Shown here: piece after piece, positions 37,858 to 46,602 of the stretch
Position numbering within the stretch: the first letter of the stretch is position 1
How the letters are laid out: each line of letters starts with the position of its first letter
Program-made: the position numbers and the translations under genes
NCBI RefSeq assembly: GCF_003850345.1
Contig: NZ_CP027707.1
Location: 3,782,001-3,846,000 of the forward strand
DNA: 64,000 nucleotides
From: Pseudomonas chlororaphis subsp. piscium
Lineage (GTDB): Bacteria; Pseudomonadota; Gammaproteobacteria; Pseudomonadales; Pseudomonadaceae
Reading direction: 5' to 3'
Notes under the pieces: model-generated
The model's input: the letters and a program-made list of their open reading frames with translations, nothing else
The model's database searches: none
Told to the model about the DNA's origin: nothing

Positions 37858-38301
37858 TCAGTCGAGCGCGTCGTGCAGAACTTCGTAGATGATGCCTGTC
37901 GCGATGGCCACCAGGATCAAGTCGGTACCGGCCTGTTGCCATTCATAGCCGTCATAGTGCGGCAGCCGACCCAGCATCCGGCCATCCAGTTTTTTCGCGA
38001 TACCCGGCGGCAGGGGTTTGCCTCGGGCCAGGTTTTTCTGAATGCCCGGTGGCAGGGCCGGACCGGGTGACCAGTAGTCGCGACTGTCGCCGATGATTAC
38101 GCGAATACCGCCGATATCCACTTGAGGTCCGTCATACCGTCCGCCCTGTTTGTAGTCCTGGGATTTGTTGTCTTTATTGCCGTGCCCGCCCTGATTGCCA
38201 TGGGGATTGCCCTTGCCATTCCCTGGGTCCGCATACAAGGCAGTCGAGCCGAATAAAAACGCAACGCTTGCTAAAACAGCTACAACCGAACGAGTAGTCA
38301 T
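37858..38301 (-). CDS. CigR/RcnB-like exported protein
   Basis: 147 aa: signal peptide (MTTRSVVAVLASVAFLFGST, cleavage after ALYA), a Gly/Asn/His-rich linker (DPGNGKGNPHGNQGGHGN), then the family block LPPGIQKNLARGKPLPPGIA and a hydrophobic C-terminus (DLILVAIATGIIYEV). This matches the anti-virulence regulator CigR family in annotation terms; actual role in Pseudomonas unknown. The start at 38301 was chosen to give a normal signal peptide. Confidence 0.82.
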   Translation of the reverse strand: MTTRSVVAVLASVAFLFGSTALYADPGNGKGNPHGNQGGHGNKDNKSQDYKQGGRYDGPQVDIGGIRVIIGDSRDYWSPGPALPPGIQKNLARGKPLPPGIAKKLDGRMLGRLPHYDGYEWQQAGTDLILVAIATGIIYEVLHDALD

Positions 38302-38416
38302 CTCTGCAATCCTCTGCATGAATCCAGCCGTGGTGCCATTCGTCATGACACCCGAACTATAGACAGCCGATTGCGTCTTAGTTCATGCAAACCTCTCCTC
38401 ATCTATGGAAGCAATC

Positions 38417-38878
38417 ATGCTTTTAAAGAAAAAGAATCTCGTGACGGCCGTGACCTGCGTACTGATGCTGGCAGCGGCGCCTCTGCTCCCTATGACGTCC
38501 GCTTATGCAAAGGACGGTGGTGGCCATGGTGGCGGAAATGGCGGTGGTAACGGTGGGGGTCATGGCGGTGGCAATAGTGGTGGTCATGGTGGCCAGGCAG
38601 GTGGCCACTCCGGAGGGGTTAGCAGCAAAGGCCATAACGGTGGCCTGAAAAGCGACCCTGCTGGCAAGTCGGTTCGCAATCTCGGAGAAAATGGCAACCA
38701 TTACGGCAGCATTCGTAATGACAGCAACGGCCATGGCTCGACCACTTCTGGAGTGGCTCATTCCAAAGATACCCGCGGGCTGTCGAAGGCGACGGCAATC
38801 TCGAGCACTACGCCTGGGGACCACAATGCAAAAGGCTTGAGCAACGCGGGCGTCTCTTCGAGCAAAAACGATCGATAG
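38417..38878 (+). CDS. Gly/His-rich exported protein
   Basis: 153 aa with signal peptide (LVTAVTCVLMLAAAPLLPMT, cleavage after AYA). Residues about 32-70 are GGGHGGGN-type repeats, capable of metal binding or of remaining disordered; the rest is Ser/Asn/Gly-rich with KGLSNAGVSSSKN at the end. Divergent from the CigR-like gene, which has a similar Gly/His linker. Own terminator follows. Function unknown. Confidence 0.75.
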   Translation: MLLKKKNLVTAVTCVLMLAAAPLLPMTSAYAKDGGGHGGGNGGGNGGGHGGGNSGGHGGQAGGHSGGVSSKGHNGGLKSDPAGKSVRNLGENGNHYGSIRNDSNGHGSTTSGVAHSKDTRGLSKATAISSTTPGDHNAKGLSNAGVSSSKNDR

Positions 38879-38946
38879 ACCCCGCTTTTTGCTCTCCAGC
38901 TGAGTCGGTTTTAAAAATCACCAGCCAGTCAGCACAGCCCTTCATG

Positions 38947-38974
38947 AAAAGCCCGGCCCGGCGCCGGGCTTTTT
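38947..38974 (+). terminator. Terminator of the Gly/His-rich gene
   Basis: GCCCGGC / GCCGGGC hairpin flanked by A4 and T5. Confidence 0.82.
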
Positions 38975-39119
38975 AGTATCTGCTCAGCCCGGCGCCGCTA
39001 TCTTTTGCTCTCATGACTCGGGCGCAGATGAAACTATCTTTAACTAACCTTCATGAAGCGAAGCGTCTGAATGCCTACCCTGCAGGGACCGACAACGTGA
39101 ACTACAGGAGTAACCCACG

Positions 39120-39290
39120 ATGTTTTCCCATGAAGGTCTCGGTCTGATGTCCATCTTCATTGTCCTGCTGCTGTGCGTGCTGGCGATGTTCATTCATCCT
39201 GTACATGCCCTCTGGAGCTGGATGCAAAGACGCAGACGCAGGTTGTCGGTCGAAAATGCGGGGCGCGAAGGCAAGCCCTATTCGCGCTGA
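39120..39290 (+). CDS. Small 56-aa membrane protein
   Basis: ATG at 39120 behind ACAGGAG. One hydrophobic helix (LMSIFIVLLLCVLAMFI, residues 9-25) and a five-Arg cluster right after (MQRRRRRLS), giving an N-out, C-in topology. A hairpin GCCCGG / CCGGGC follows at 39311-39328. Family unknown; typical of stress-induced small membrane proteins. Confidence 0.7.
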   Translation: MFSHEGLGLMSIFIVLLLCVLAMFIHPVHALWSWMQRRRRRLSVENAGREGKPYSR

Positions 39291-39366
39291 ACAGGCACCC
39301 ATCCAACGAAGCCCGGCCATGTCCGGGCTTCTGCTTTCTACGCAGCCGATCAGCCTCAGCTCAGGC

Positions 39367-39774
39367 TCAGAGCCGCTCGGGCCGTTTGCGCAGGTCAATC
39401 ACAACCGCGATAGCCGCCAGCAGGATTGCCAGGGTGTAGGCAAACAGCCCGAGGTTGACGCCCAGGATCAACTTCTCAGAGCCATCGGTGAGCACCATTG
39501 ACCCACCGTAAGACTGCCGAAGCCCGTAAGCCGCCAAGAAGCCGCCCGTGACGAACACCGTCAGGAGGCTGGACAAGCGAAGGTTGCCCTTCAACCACAC
39601 CAGCCACAGGCTGAATGCACCGATCGCCGTATTGGTGAACAGCTGCCAGACCTCATGCAACCGTGCGTGGGGTTCCCAGGCCGGGTTGAAAACATGGGTC
39701 TCATTGATCTCCAGCACCGGCACCACCACGGCGTAGAAGATAATCCCGATCGTCACAAACAGCTTTGCTATCAC
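39367..39774 (-). CDS. Four-helix inner-membrane protein
   Basis: 135 aa, GTG start at 39774 because AAGGAGG lies upstream (no ATG fits). Four hydrophobic segments: AKLFVTIGIIFYAVVVPVLE, AIGAFSLWLVWL, LLTVFVTGGFLAAYGL, LGLFAYTLAILLAAIAVVI. DoxX-like in size, no catalytic motif. Function unknown. Confidence 0.75.
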   Translation of the reverse strand: MIAKLFVTIGIIFYAVVVPVLEINETHVFNPAWEPHARLHEVWQLFTNTAIGAFSLWLVWLKGNLRLSSLLTVFVTGGFLAAYGLRQSYGGSMVLTDGSEKLILGVNLGLFAYTLAILLAAIAVVIDLRKRPERL

Positions 39775-40118
39775 TTGGAACCTCCTTGTGAGCGCGGCAA
39801 AACGCCAGTGCTTCAGCGGCCTATAAGGACACGCAAACGAATAAAGATCAGGTTCGATATGCGCCAAAAGTCAGGGGAAAATGACAGTCCAGTTACAACC
39901 AATGGGTACCGCTCGTCCAGACCCTGATGCCCTGTCCCGTTCCTCATCTACACCTTTAACCATGGACTTCCGGTCGTATTCATCCGACCTCTTCAGCGCC
40001 GCGCTTGGATATGGATAGAGAGGATCGGGCAGCCGGCATTCGATTCGATGGCACACGAAGCGCCATGCGAAACCGCAGTACCTCAAGCTTCGGGTTTCAT
40101 TTCTCAAGGAACGGAAAA
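39775..40118. other. Gap without supported gene
   Basis: 344 bp. Frames on both strands lack ribosome binding sites. No hairpin with a T run or repeat was seen. Confidence 0.45.
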
Positions 40119-40448
40119 ATGATCACGAACTGCACGAACTGGCATGCCTGGCTGGACACCATGCCACCCAAACCGGACGAACTTCATGTAGTAGGAGACA
40201 TTGAAGTCGCCAACCCTGGGGTCAAGGCCTATCTGACGGTACGAGTCCCGCAGGGTATCAACCCGGCAATACTTCTGCTGGATCTGCACCTGTACCAAAG
40301 GCCAGGGCAATGGATTCAGATGATCACCTGCACGCAAGTCAAATTCACCCGGGTGCTGCCGCCAAACTCCGCGCTCTACACCGCGGTTGAAATCTTCCAC
40401 AACAATGAGCGAATCGCGTATATCGACAAAATCCCACACATCTCCTGA
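40119..40448 (+). CDS. Hypothetical 109-aa protein
   Basis: Starts MITNCTNWHAWLDTMPPKPD behind AAGGA. Predicted beta-rich (ELHVVGDIEVANPGVKAYLT, ILLLDLHLYQRPGQW, ALYTAVEIFHNNERIAYI). No signal peptide. Family not recognised. Confidence 0.7.
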   Translation: MITNCTNWHAWLDTMPPKPDELHVVGDIEVANPGVKAYLTVRVPQGINPAILLLDLHLYQRPGQWIQMITCTQVKFTRVLPPNSALYTAVEIFHNNERIAYIDKIPHIS

Positions 40449-40618
40449 CTGATTCGTACTGAGTCAGTGGAGCCTTGATATCCGACTGCGACCGCCTGAT
40501 CCTGGATCAGTCGGTCGCCTCCTCCGCCGCATTCCTGCTTCGCTCAATACGTTGGCTCTTGAACTGGCCGGCGTCTGCTTCTAGCCTGCAACCCGTTGTC
40601 AGGAAAAGCGGAAAAGAA

Positions 40619-41047
40619 ATGATCAGAAGATTTGAACAGCAAGATATGGATGCCGTGCTGGACATCTGGCTGCAGGCTTCGCTGAAAGCCCACGATTTTA
40701 TCGACGCCTCGTTCTGGCAGTCGCAAGTCGACAATATGCGCAACCTGTACCTCCCGGCGTCAGAGACCTATGTCATCGAGCGGCAATCCAGAGTGCGGGG
40801 TTTCTATTCGCTGCACGACGACCAGCTTGCCGCTTTGTTTGTTGCACCTGAATTCCAGGCCAAGGGGATTGGCAAGCAATTGCTCGCCCATGCCAGGGCA
40901 CAGCGCCCGGTGTTGAGCCTGGCGGTATACAAGGACAATACGGCCAGTTGCGGCTTTTACCTGGCACAAGGTTTTGTCGTGACCCACGAGCAGACGGATG
41001 AGCAAACAGGGCAGCAGGAATACCTTATGAGCAGCGCCCCGCTCTGA
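40619..41047 (+). CDS. GNAT-family N-acetyltransferase (YiaC/YjaB-like)
   Basis: 142 aa. MIRRFEQQDMDAVLDIWLQA, then LAALFVAPEFQAKGIGKQLL, the acetyl-CoA pyrophosphate loop (Q/R-x-x-G-x-G/A as FQAKGIGKQL), and NTASCGFYLAQGF. It resembles E. coli YjaB/YiaC, which acetylate proteins. Substrate unknown. Confidence 0.88.
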   Translation: MIRRFEQQDMDAVLDIWLQASLKAHDFIDASFWQSQVDNMRNLYLPASETYVIERQSRVRGFYSLHDDQLAALFVAPEFQAKGIGKQLLAHARAQRPVLSLAVYKDNTASCGFYLAQGFVVTHEQTDEQTGQQEYLMSSAPL

Positions 41048-41105
41048 TCCATGTAACTCGTCACGGTATAGCCAGCCCTGGCTTTTTATTGCCCCCCCAA
41101 AAAAC

Positions 41106-41135
41106 AAAAAGCCCAACGTACGAGCTGGGCTTTCT
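41106..41135. terminator. Terminator between GNAT and DUF5329 genes
   Basis: AAAGCCCA / TGGGCTTT stem with A-rich left flank; usable on both strands, best on the minus strand. Confidence 0.75.
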
Positions 41136-41150
41136 TGGCCAAAGACTGAA

Positions 41151-41537
41151 TCAATGAGGCTGGCGCTGCCTCTGCAACTCTGCCTTTAACCAGCTGCTTG
41201 CCGGTTGCGAGCCCGCAGGGCAGCGCACCTCATAGGCCTTGCCACTCATGCTGCTTTTAGTGGCGGCGAGGTCGATAAAGTCCTCTGCGCTGCTCACCAT
41301 GTTCTTGCCCTCGAGGTAGTTCAGCTTTTTCTCCAGGTGCTGCCGTGCCTGAGGGGCTGGGTATTCGGTGCCATTACGCACGAACTGACATTGGCTGTGC
41401 TCGACAAAGTCCAGCAAGCCCTTTATCTCCTGGGCTGCCTGAGGCGTCGTTTGCGCCTGCGCGCTACTCGCTATTGCCAAGAGGCCCATACCAGCCGCCA
41501 TCAGCCATCGAGCCCACTCACCGGTAAAAATTCTCAT
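41151..41537 (-). CDS. DUF5329 exported protein
   Basis: 128 aa with signal peptide (LMAAGMGLLAIASSAQAQ). The mature part has the DUF5329 features LLDFVEHSQCQFVRNGTEYP, EDFIDLAATKSSMSGKAYEV, and two cysteines. ATGs at 41540 and 41537; the latter has the better spacing to AAGGA. Periplasmic, unknown role. Confidence 0.82.
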   Translation of the reverse strand: MRIFTGEWARWLMAAGMGLLAIASSAQAQTTPQAAQEIKGLLDFVEHSQCQFVRNGTEYPAPQARQHLEKKLNYLEGKNMVSSAEDFIDLAATKSSMSGKAYEVRCPAGSQPASSWLKAELQRQRQPH

Positions 41538-41606
41538 CATTCGTCCTTGTCTTGAAACTGAGCACTGTTGTCGGATCTGGCCGAGCATCGCCCGGCGCCA
41601 GGTCGG

Positions 41607-41801
41607 TCAGACTTCGATAGGGAAAACCGGCTGAACGTTCTGCTGCACATCCGCGCTTTCTATCGCGGCCTCAAGTTTGGTCAGGAAGGCTGGATTCAAT
41701 TTGGCGTCAAGCAGATTGACCTGCTCTACCGCCCTCTTCTGCTCAACCAGCTTGGCAAGTTCCGCATAAGACAGTTTGGGTGCCGGGTTTTGAATAATCA
41801 T
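41607..41801 (-). CDS. Small 64-aa hypothetical protein
   Basis: MIIQNPAPKLSYAELAKLVE, then helical EQKRAVEQVNLLDAKLNPAF. GGGAGAG stands 9 nt ahead of the ATG at 41801. Soluble helical protein, family unknown. Confidence 0.65.
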   Translation of the reverse strand: MIIQNPAPKLSYAELAKLVEQKRAVEQVNLLDAKLNPAFLTKLEAAIESADVQQNVQPVFPIEV

Positions 41802-41825
41802 CACTGAAGCTCTCCCTTGGTTCAT

Positions 41826-42147
41826 CCGCCCAGCCCACTAGCGGCTGGCGGCAAGTGTATCCGCTGTTCCGCGCTCATCCAAACCCACCCGGCCAGCACT
41901 TGAGCCTATGGGTATTCAATATTTGCTTTTGTCGATAGCTGGCGGATCCAAACCTCGAATGCCAAGCCGTTCAAGCACAGCCTTTAGCCTTGCCGTCTCA
42001 GCCTTTCCTTGCCGCGCATGCCTGTCCATGCCCATTTCCGCCCCGCCATAGACCAATGGTGCCGCCAGTCGTCGTTGGAGCGTTGACGCCCTCCCCCTTA
42101 AGGCGCGCAATGGCCCACTAAAAATGATCGCCTTGGGGCCTTTCCAG
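41826..42147. other. Gap without supported gene
   Basis: 322 bp. A minus-strand frame (41916-42350) covers part of it but overlaps the gene at 42148 and has no ribosome site. Confidence 0.45.
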
Positions 42148-42540
42148 ATGGCAAAGATCATAGTGCTGGCCGGTGACTTCCCCCAGGGGGACGCGGAGTA
42201 TCTGCGCGGAACCATCACGCTTAAAACACCCCATAAACCTCGAACGGGGAAAAGTTTCTTCGTCTCCGAGTTTAAAGATCTAACCGTCGAAAATACTGAC
42301 TCGAACAAGAATATGAAGAGCGCCATAGGCCTTGGCGTGGTTGGCGCCATGTTTCTTGGGCCGGTGGGAGCCGTCGCCGGCTATCTTCTGGCGGGCCACA
42401 ATACCGAGGTGACATTTCTGGCCACCTTGAAGAACGGTCAGACACTTCTGGCTGCAACCGATAACGAGACCTACCAAGACATCTCGGCGCGCTTCAACAG
42501 AAAAACCCTGCCCAACAGGCGCGATAAAACCGAGCCGTGA
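42148..42540 (+). CDS. Hypothetical 130-aa protein with glycine-zipper helix
   Basis: MAKIIVLAGDFPQGDAEYLR, a beta-rich N-terminal half, then a glycine-rich hydrophobic hairpin (IGLGVVGAMFLGPVGAVAGY) at about residues 58-80, and a basic C-terminus. Similar layouts occur in small stress-linked membrane-active proteins. No close family recognised. Confidence 0.62.
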   Translation: MAKIIVLAGDFPQGDAEYLRGTITLKTPHKPRTGKSFFVSEFKDLTVENTDSNKNMKSAIGLGVVGAMFLGPVGAVAGYLLAGHNTEVTFLATLKNGQTLLAATDNETYQDISARFNRKTLPNRRDKTEP

Positions 42541-42831
42541 GGTCGATTCAGCGCTTTGCTTCTTTTAGTCTGGTTCGGATGACAAAGTTGCAGCGAAAGA
42601 TCGCTTATTGCGGAGCCAGTCGATTGACCTTCGACTGTCCCCCTCCCATCAAGCAGCCAGCAGAACCTTCTCTATCAGGCCGCTCAACGCCGGCAAACAT
42701 CGACGAATGGCTGGATTTGAGAACAGCGCGATGAATACGCACGAATGGAAAAGCGACAAGGCTGACCGGATTACGCAGCAATTCACAGTCAGCCTTGTCG
42801 TTGGGACAGCTTCAACCCAGGAAACGGCGAA

Positions 42832-42981
42832 TTACCATTGGCCCGAGAAGATGCAGGTCAGTGCTTCGATGCCGCTGAACTTCCACAGCGAGTCGTTACA
42901 GTCTCTGGCGAATGCATGGGCGTTCGAGGCGGTGAGGGCCAGGACCACTGCGGAGGCGTAGACGATTTTCTTGAATGACAT
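42832..42981 (-). CDS. Tiny 49-aa exported peptide
   Basis: ATG at 42981 with GGGAG 8 nt upstream. A textbook signal peptide (MSFKKIVYASAVVLALTASN, cleavage after AHA) leaves a mature peptide of about 25 residues, FARDCNDSLWKFSGIEALTC and IFSGQW, with two cysteines that could form one disulfide. No family recognised; the signal and ribosome site make it credible. Confidence 0.68.
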   Translation of the reverse strand: MSFKKIVYASAVVLALTASNAHAFARDCNDSLWKFSGIEALTCIFSGQW

Positions 42982-43174
42982 GGTGAATCTCCCTTTTCGA
43001 GTCGGCACTTTCTTGTGAGAGCCATCCTGACGAGGATGGTCATCCGCACTATAAGCCTGGCCTCGGCAGCAGACGATTAGGGCTGTTGTGCTAATGGCTA
43101 ATGCGCATCACCCAAGGCTATGGGCGAGTGACACAGGGCTTACAACCCCCTCTACGGACGAACGCCGAAACAGG

Positions 43175-43411
43175 TCAGAAGTTGCAGCTGTACTGATACT
43201 CGAAGGGGAAGAACACCGTATCGACCACCAAGGAAAACGGTGCATCGATCAGTAAAAAGGGAATCAGTTTTCCATGGGAGGTGCCTACCAACCACCAGTC
43301 CAGGCGCACGCCCTTGTAAGGGCAAGGGTGGTCGTAGTCCATGCGCATCGCTACCGCGGCGCAGCCGCTCAAGCAGTTGATCAACACCAACAGAATCACT
43401 TTCCGAAACAC
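43175..43411 (-). CDS. YceK/YidQ-family lipoprotein
   Basis: 78 aa; lipobox LSGC (Cys17), then the family features YKGVRLDW, IDAPFSLVVDTVFFPFEY. Small outer-membrane lipoproteins of unknown function. Confidence 0.85.
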   Translation of the reverse strand: MFRKVILLVLINCLSGCAAVAMRMDYDHPCPYKGVRLDWWLVGTSHGKLIPFLLIDAPFSLVVDTVFFPFEYQYSCNF

Positions 43412-43587
43412 CTAATGTCCTTATTACTTCTATCTGCGGAACTGCGCAGGCGTCACTGCAATTCGCTAGTCACTCTTCCCCTGTCGTAACGGCAGAGAAA
43501 TACATCCGCAATCGGAAAGACAAGAAAGTCGCTCCAAGCAAGCGAACCGCCACCTGCGATTCAAATTTGCGGACCGGAAACGAACAA

Positions 43588-43619
43588 GGGTTTGCATCGG
43601 CTTTCGCCAGCAAACCCTT
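43588..43619 (-). terminator. Hairpin after tRNA-Leu
   Basis: AAGGGTTTGC / CAAACCCTT stem with a 13-nt loop just downstream of the tRNA 3' end. Confidence 0.65.
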
Positions 43620-43627
43620 GAGATAGA

Positions 43628-43714
43628 TGGTGCCCGAAGCCGGAATCGAACCGGCACGCCCTTACGAGCGGGGGATTTTAAGTCCCATGCGTCTACCAGT
43701 TTCGCCATTCGGGC
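43628..43714 (-). tRNA. tRNA-Leu (anticodon TAA)
   Basis: 87 nt reading GCCCGAATGGCGAAACTGG at the 5' end, anticodon loop CTTAAAA, a long class II variable arm, T arm GGTTCGATTCC and encoded CCA. In many Pseudomonas it closes a pgsA-tRNA-Gly-tRNA-Cys-tRNA-Leu cluster; here tRNA-Cys and tRNA-Gly are not adjacent, which points to an insertion upstream. Confidence 0.95.
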
Positions 43715-43855
43715 GGTAGCGCGGTGTTGCAATCTGAAAGGCTTGAATTGCCTGAGCCGTTTCAGTGCCTTGCGGCAAGGGGGTGAAATATATACATCCC
43801 CTACCCTTGAAGCAAGTTCGTTGGCGTCAAATTCAAGACTGGATATCGAACGCGG

Positions 43856-43980
43856 CCACAAACAAAAAGGCTCCGTAAATCATCGATCTACAGAACTATT
43901 TTTATCAGAGGGAGCAACTGCCAGAATCGAACCGGCGCAGACGGATCTGCATTTCACTGATAAAACCAGATATTTCAACA
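43856..43980 (-). repeat. att-like relic R1 (tRNA-Cys 3' half, most decayed)
   Basis: Contains CAGAATCGAACCGGCG and GCGGATTTGCA-like remains, the T arm and anticodon arm of tRNA-Cys on the minus strand, next to a decayed copy of the AAAAAGCC-GTAGATC hairpin. Aligns by eye with R2 and R3. Confidence 0.6.
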
Positions 43981-44286
43981 GGCTATCACACTAGAAACAG
44001 CGTAACCATCTGATTTTAAAAGGCTTGTAGCTGGACGAACAGGCGAAGACAGATTTTGCCCAGCCGGCGTAGGGATCGTGGGATCACTGAACCCATGGGC
44101 CAGCGGAGTCGAAGGGACAGGCCATAGGCCAAACTGCGAAGGAGCGAAATAGGTGCCCACCCTGACCAGCTGTTGGCCGTTCAGCATTCCATCGTAAACA
44201 CACCTGGCCGGGCAAGCGGGATAACTCTATCCAGAGCGGTCGCCCATGTCTCGAAGACAATTCTGAAGAAACCTGAACGGCTAGAG
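43981..44286. other. Gap between att relics R1 and R2, no gene
   Basis: About 300 bp with no supported frame on either strand; probably the leftover of a deleted insertion. Confidence 0.5.
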
Positions 44287-44374
44287 GATGCTTTCTTGCA
44301 ACCAACAAAAAGCCGGTAGATCGCTGATCTACGGGCTTTTCAGTTTGCAGGTCGAGGTTGGAACCGAACCGGCG
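44287..44374 (-). repeat. att-like relic R2 (tRNA-Cys 3' end plus hairpin)
   Basis: Shares with R3 the start GATG-TTTC, CAACCAA, a hairpin around GTAGATCG-TGATCTACGGGCT, then AGGTTGGAACCGAACCGGCG, the T arm of tRNA-Cys in reverse. About 85 percent identical to R3 by eye over 88 bp; identity stops before the anticodon arm. Confidence 0.72.
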
Positions 44375-44642
44375 AAATCGCTTCTCCAGGGTTGTATTCG
44401 GTCGAAAGCACCAAGCTTCAGAGGTTCGTTAAATACGATGTGCGGCTGAAGGCAAGCTCGCCCCGATTGTGCACTTCTATCCCTATGCCCCCTGGATGGG
44501 GCCGGAAGCGTTTTAAGAATCGACTGATACCTGGGGAAATCCAACGCCACTAGTATGCCCGGGCACTTATCAGGACATGCGGCGAAAGTCCCACAACCCG
44601 TCGCACTGGCTTATGAACACTCCACAAGGAAGAGGCGCATCG

Positions 44643-45395
44643 ATGTCTCTTTCAGTTTTCTCGAGAATTTTCATGAAAAAGTACCTTGCCGTGAGTGCGG
44701 CGCTTGCTGGTTTTCTGTCGTTGTTTGCCGTGCCCTCCCATGCCGACATCTCATTGGGGGTAAACCGAGTGGTACTGGTTGCGCCGAAGAAGGAAGCTTC
44801 CGTTTTAATGCTGAACGATGAGTCGACCTCCTTCATGGTCCAGTCCTGGATCGAGCCCTTCAGCACCAGCACCGATCAGGACGTACCCTTTGCTATTACC
44901 CCTCCCCTGAAACGTCTGAACGGAAACGCTCGGCAGCAGTTGCGTGTTCTGTATCAAGGCACGGGGCTACCGACGGACAGGGAGTCGGTGTTCTGGTTGA
45001 GCGTGCAGGAAGTTCCCCAGAAGTCGCAGGATGAAAACATCCTGCAGATTGCCGTGCGCCAGCGCATCAAATTGTTCTACCGGCCCGCCGACTTGCCAGG
45101 CGACGTTGGCCAGGCCCCATCCAGGTTGCAATGGCGCATGGTGCCCAGGGATGGTAAGCCGGGCCTGGAAGTCAGGAATGACTCAGCGTTTCACATATCT
45201 TTCAGCTCGGTGAACCTCAAGAACGGTTCGAACAACTATCCGATTCCCGCAGAAATGCTGCCCCCCTACTCAAGCCAATCATTCGCGATCGAGGGGGCCT
45301 CTTCCTTGGCTCCAGGCGGAGCAACAAAGATCGAGTTCGAAAGCATCAACGACGATGGATTAGCTGTACAGCACTCAAGCAACATTTCCAGCTGA
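44643..45395 (+). CDS. Chaperone-usher pilus periplasmic chaperone
   Basis: 250 aa with signal peptide (KYLAVSAALAGFLSLFAVPS, cleavage after HA). Two immunoglobulin-like domains: DISLGVNRVVLVAPKKEASV at the mature start and the family signature RQRIKLFYRP near residue 143. PapD-like chaperones fold pilins by donor-strand complementation and deliver them to an usher. No usher gene is present; the next gene is an adhesin. Start at 44643 has AGAGG upstream; 44673 is the alternative. Confidence 0.9.
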   Translation: MSLSVFSRIFMKKYLAVSAALAGFLSLFAVPSHADISLGVNRVVLVAPKKEASVLMLNDESTSFMVQSWIEPFSTSTDQDVPFAITPPLKRLNGNARQQLRVLYQGTGLPTDRESVFWLSVQEVPQKSQDENILQIAVRQRIKLFYRPADLPGDVGQAPSRLQWRMVPRDGKPGLEVRNDSAFHISFSSVNLKNGSNNYPIPAEMLPPYSSQSFAIEGASSLAPGGATKIEFESINDDGLAVQHSSNISS

Positions 45396-45597
45396 GCATG
45401 GTTAAAGATCAGAACGCTTTGTTTGTCGCTTAACCCCACATCTAGTTATCGGCTGAACATCACTTCTTGGTGACGTACACACTTCGCCAACGATCTGCAG
45501 CCAACAAAAGAATCATTTCCGAACGAATGGAGCCAAGGATGTGTGAGAGCGATTCACCCACGAACTGCATTCAAGGTCGATCAGGGAGAAACAGGCA

Positions 45598-46524
45598 ATG
45601 AAGACCACAGCAGAAAGAATTTTCAGCGCAAGATTCATCGTGCCGCAACTGTGCGTAATAGCATTCATAGCCCTCGCCGTGTCACCGCCCGCGAAGGCGG
45701 ATGTAACAGCATTCGGGCAGGAGATTTCGATCCCGAGAAACACAGTCAACGGCACCGTAGTGGCTCGACATTACATGACTCCGCAGGAGGTATGCGGTGG
45801 ATCGAGCTGCAGAGTCACCCAAGTTTTCGCCTACCCAGATGGCGGCGGGTCCTCCTCAAACTCAACAGTACTCACCACGAATGTCTCGGGCATATCGACT
45901 CGTTTGTTGATCAATGGAAGAGCCTACGGAAGTTCATATCCAGGGGAAACGTTCACGCGGCCAATCGAAGTACAGTTACTCGGCGATGGTCGAGAAAATA
46001 AAGGCGGCTCCCTTGCGGGCGTCCACGGCTCACCGTACTACTACACTATCTCAACAGTAGGGGGCTTCGCTTTTCGAATCTACCTGAAGGGCACTATCAC
46101 CCCTATCGACGGCACCTGCTCGGTACCGAGCCAGACGGTAACGCTACCCAAGACCTTGATTCAGCGCCTGGAGCGCGTCGGCTCGACAGCCGGCACCAAG
46201 AGTTTCCAGATACAGATCAACAACTGCCCCAAGGGCTATAACCGGGTTGGCTATACCCTTGACCCGATTGGCGGCGTGATTGTGAACTCGCCAGGGGTGT
46301 TGCCGCTTGCTGGCGGTTCGACCGCGAGCGGCATAAAGATCCGGGTCGAAAACGCCCAGGGCACTCCAGCAACCATGGCTACCTCGATAACGCTCGATGG
46401 ATACAGAAAGGCGGAAGGTGGCTCGTTTGTCATTCCGATGCAGGCGTCCTACATCAGAACCGACACAGTCGCCAAACCGGGAACGGTAAAGGGGGCGATG
46501 ACCGTGTTTATGGATTACCGGTAA
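45598..46524 (+). CDS. Two-domain fimbrial adhesin (FimH-like tip protein)
   Basis: 308 aa: signal peptide to about residue 34 (AKA), a receptor-binding-like domain with a CGGSSC pair (35-165), and a C-terminal pilin domain with one disulfide (DGTCSVPSQ ... INNCPKGY) ending GAMTVFMDYR, the donor-strand motif. It needs a chaperone (44643) and an usher. 202 bp separates it from the chaperone gene. Confidence 0.85.
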   Translation: MKTTAERIFSARFIVPQLCVIAFIALAVSPPAKADVTAFGQEISIPRNTVNGTVVARHYMTPQEVCGGSSCRVTQVFAYPDGGGSSSNSTVLTTNVSGISTRLLINGRAYGSSYPGETFTRPIEVQLLGDGRENKGGSLAGVHGSPYYYTISTVGGFAFRIYLKGTITPIDGTCSVPSQTVTLPKTLIQRLERVGSTAGTKSFQIQINNCPKGYNRVGYTLDPIGGVIVNSPGVLPLAGGSTASGIKIRVENAQGTPATMATSITLDGYRKAEGGSFVIPMQASYIRTDTVAKPGTVKGAMTVFMDYR

Positions 46525-46602
46525 CCCTTCCCAAGGCAAGAGGCCTGAAGGTGATGTAGAAGTTCAGAAAAAGGCTCAGCGGGCGGGCTGAGCTCTTGGG
46601 TG

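Noticed and set aside
38517..38640. Short tandem GGT/GGC repeats resembling a small array
   Set aside because: They encode the Gly/His repeats of an exported protein in frame; there are no spacers, so it is not a CRISPR array. No CRISPR was seen anywhere in the window.
40005..40118. Extended N-terminus for the 109-aa protein
   Set aside because: The extra residues lack a ribosome site, while AAGGA stands before the ATG at 40119.
41916..42350. A 144-codon minus-strand frame
   Set aside because: It overlaps the better supported gene at 42148 on the opposite strand and has neither a ribosome site nor recognisable domains.
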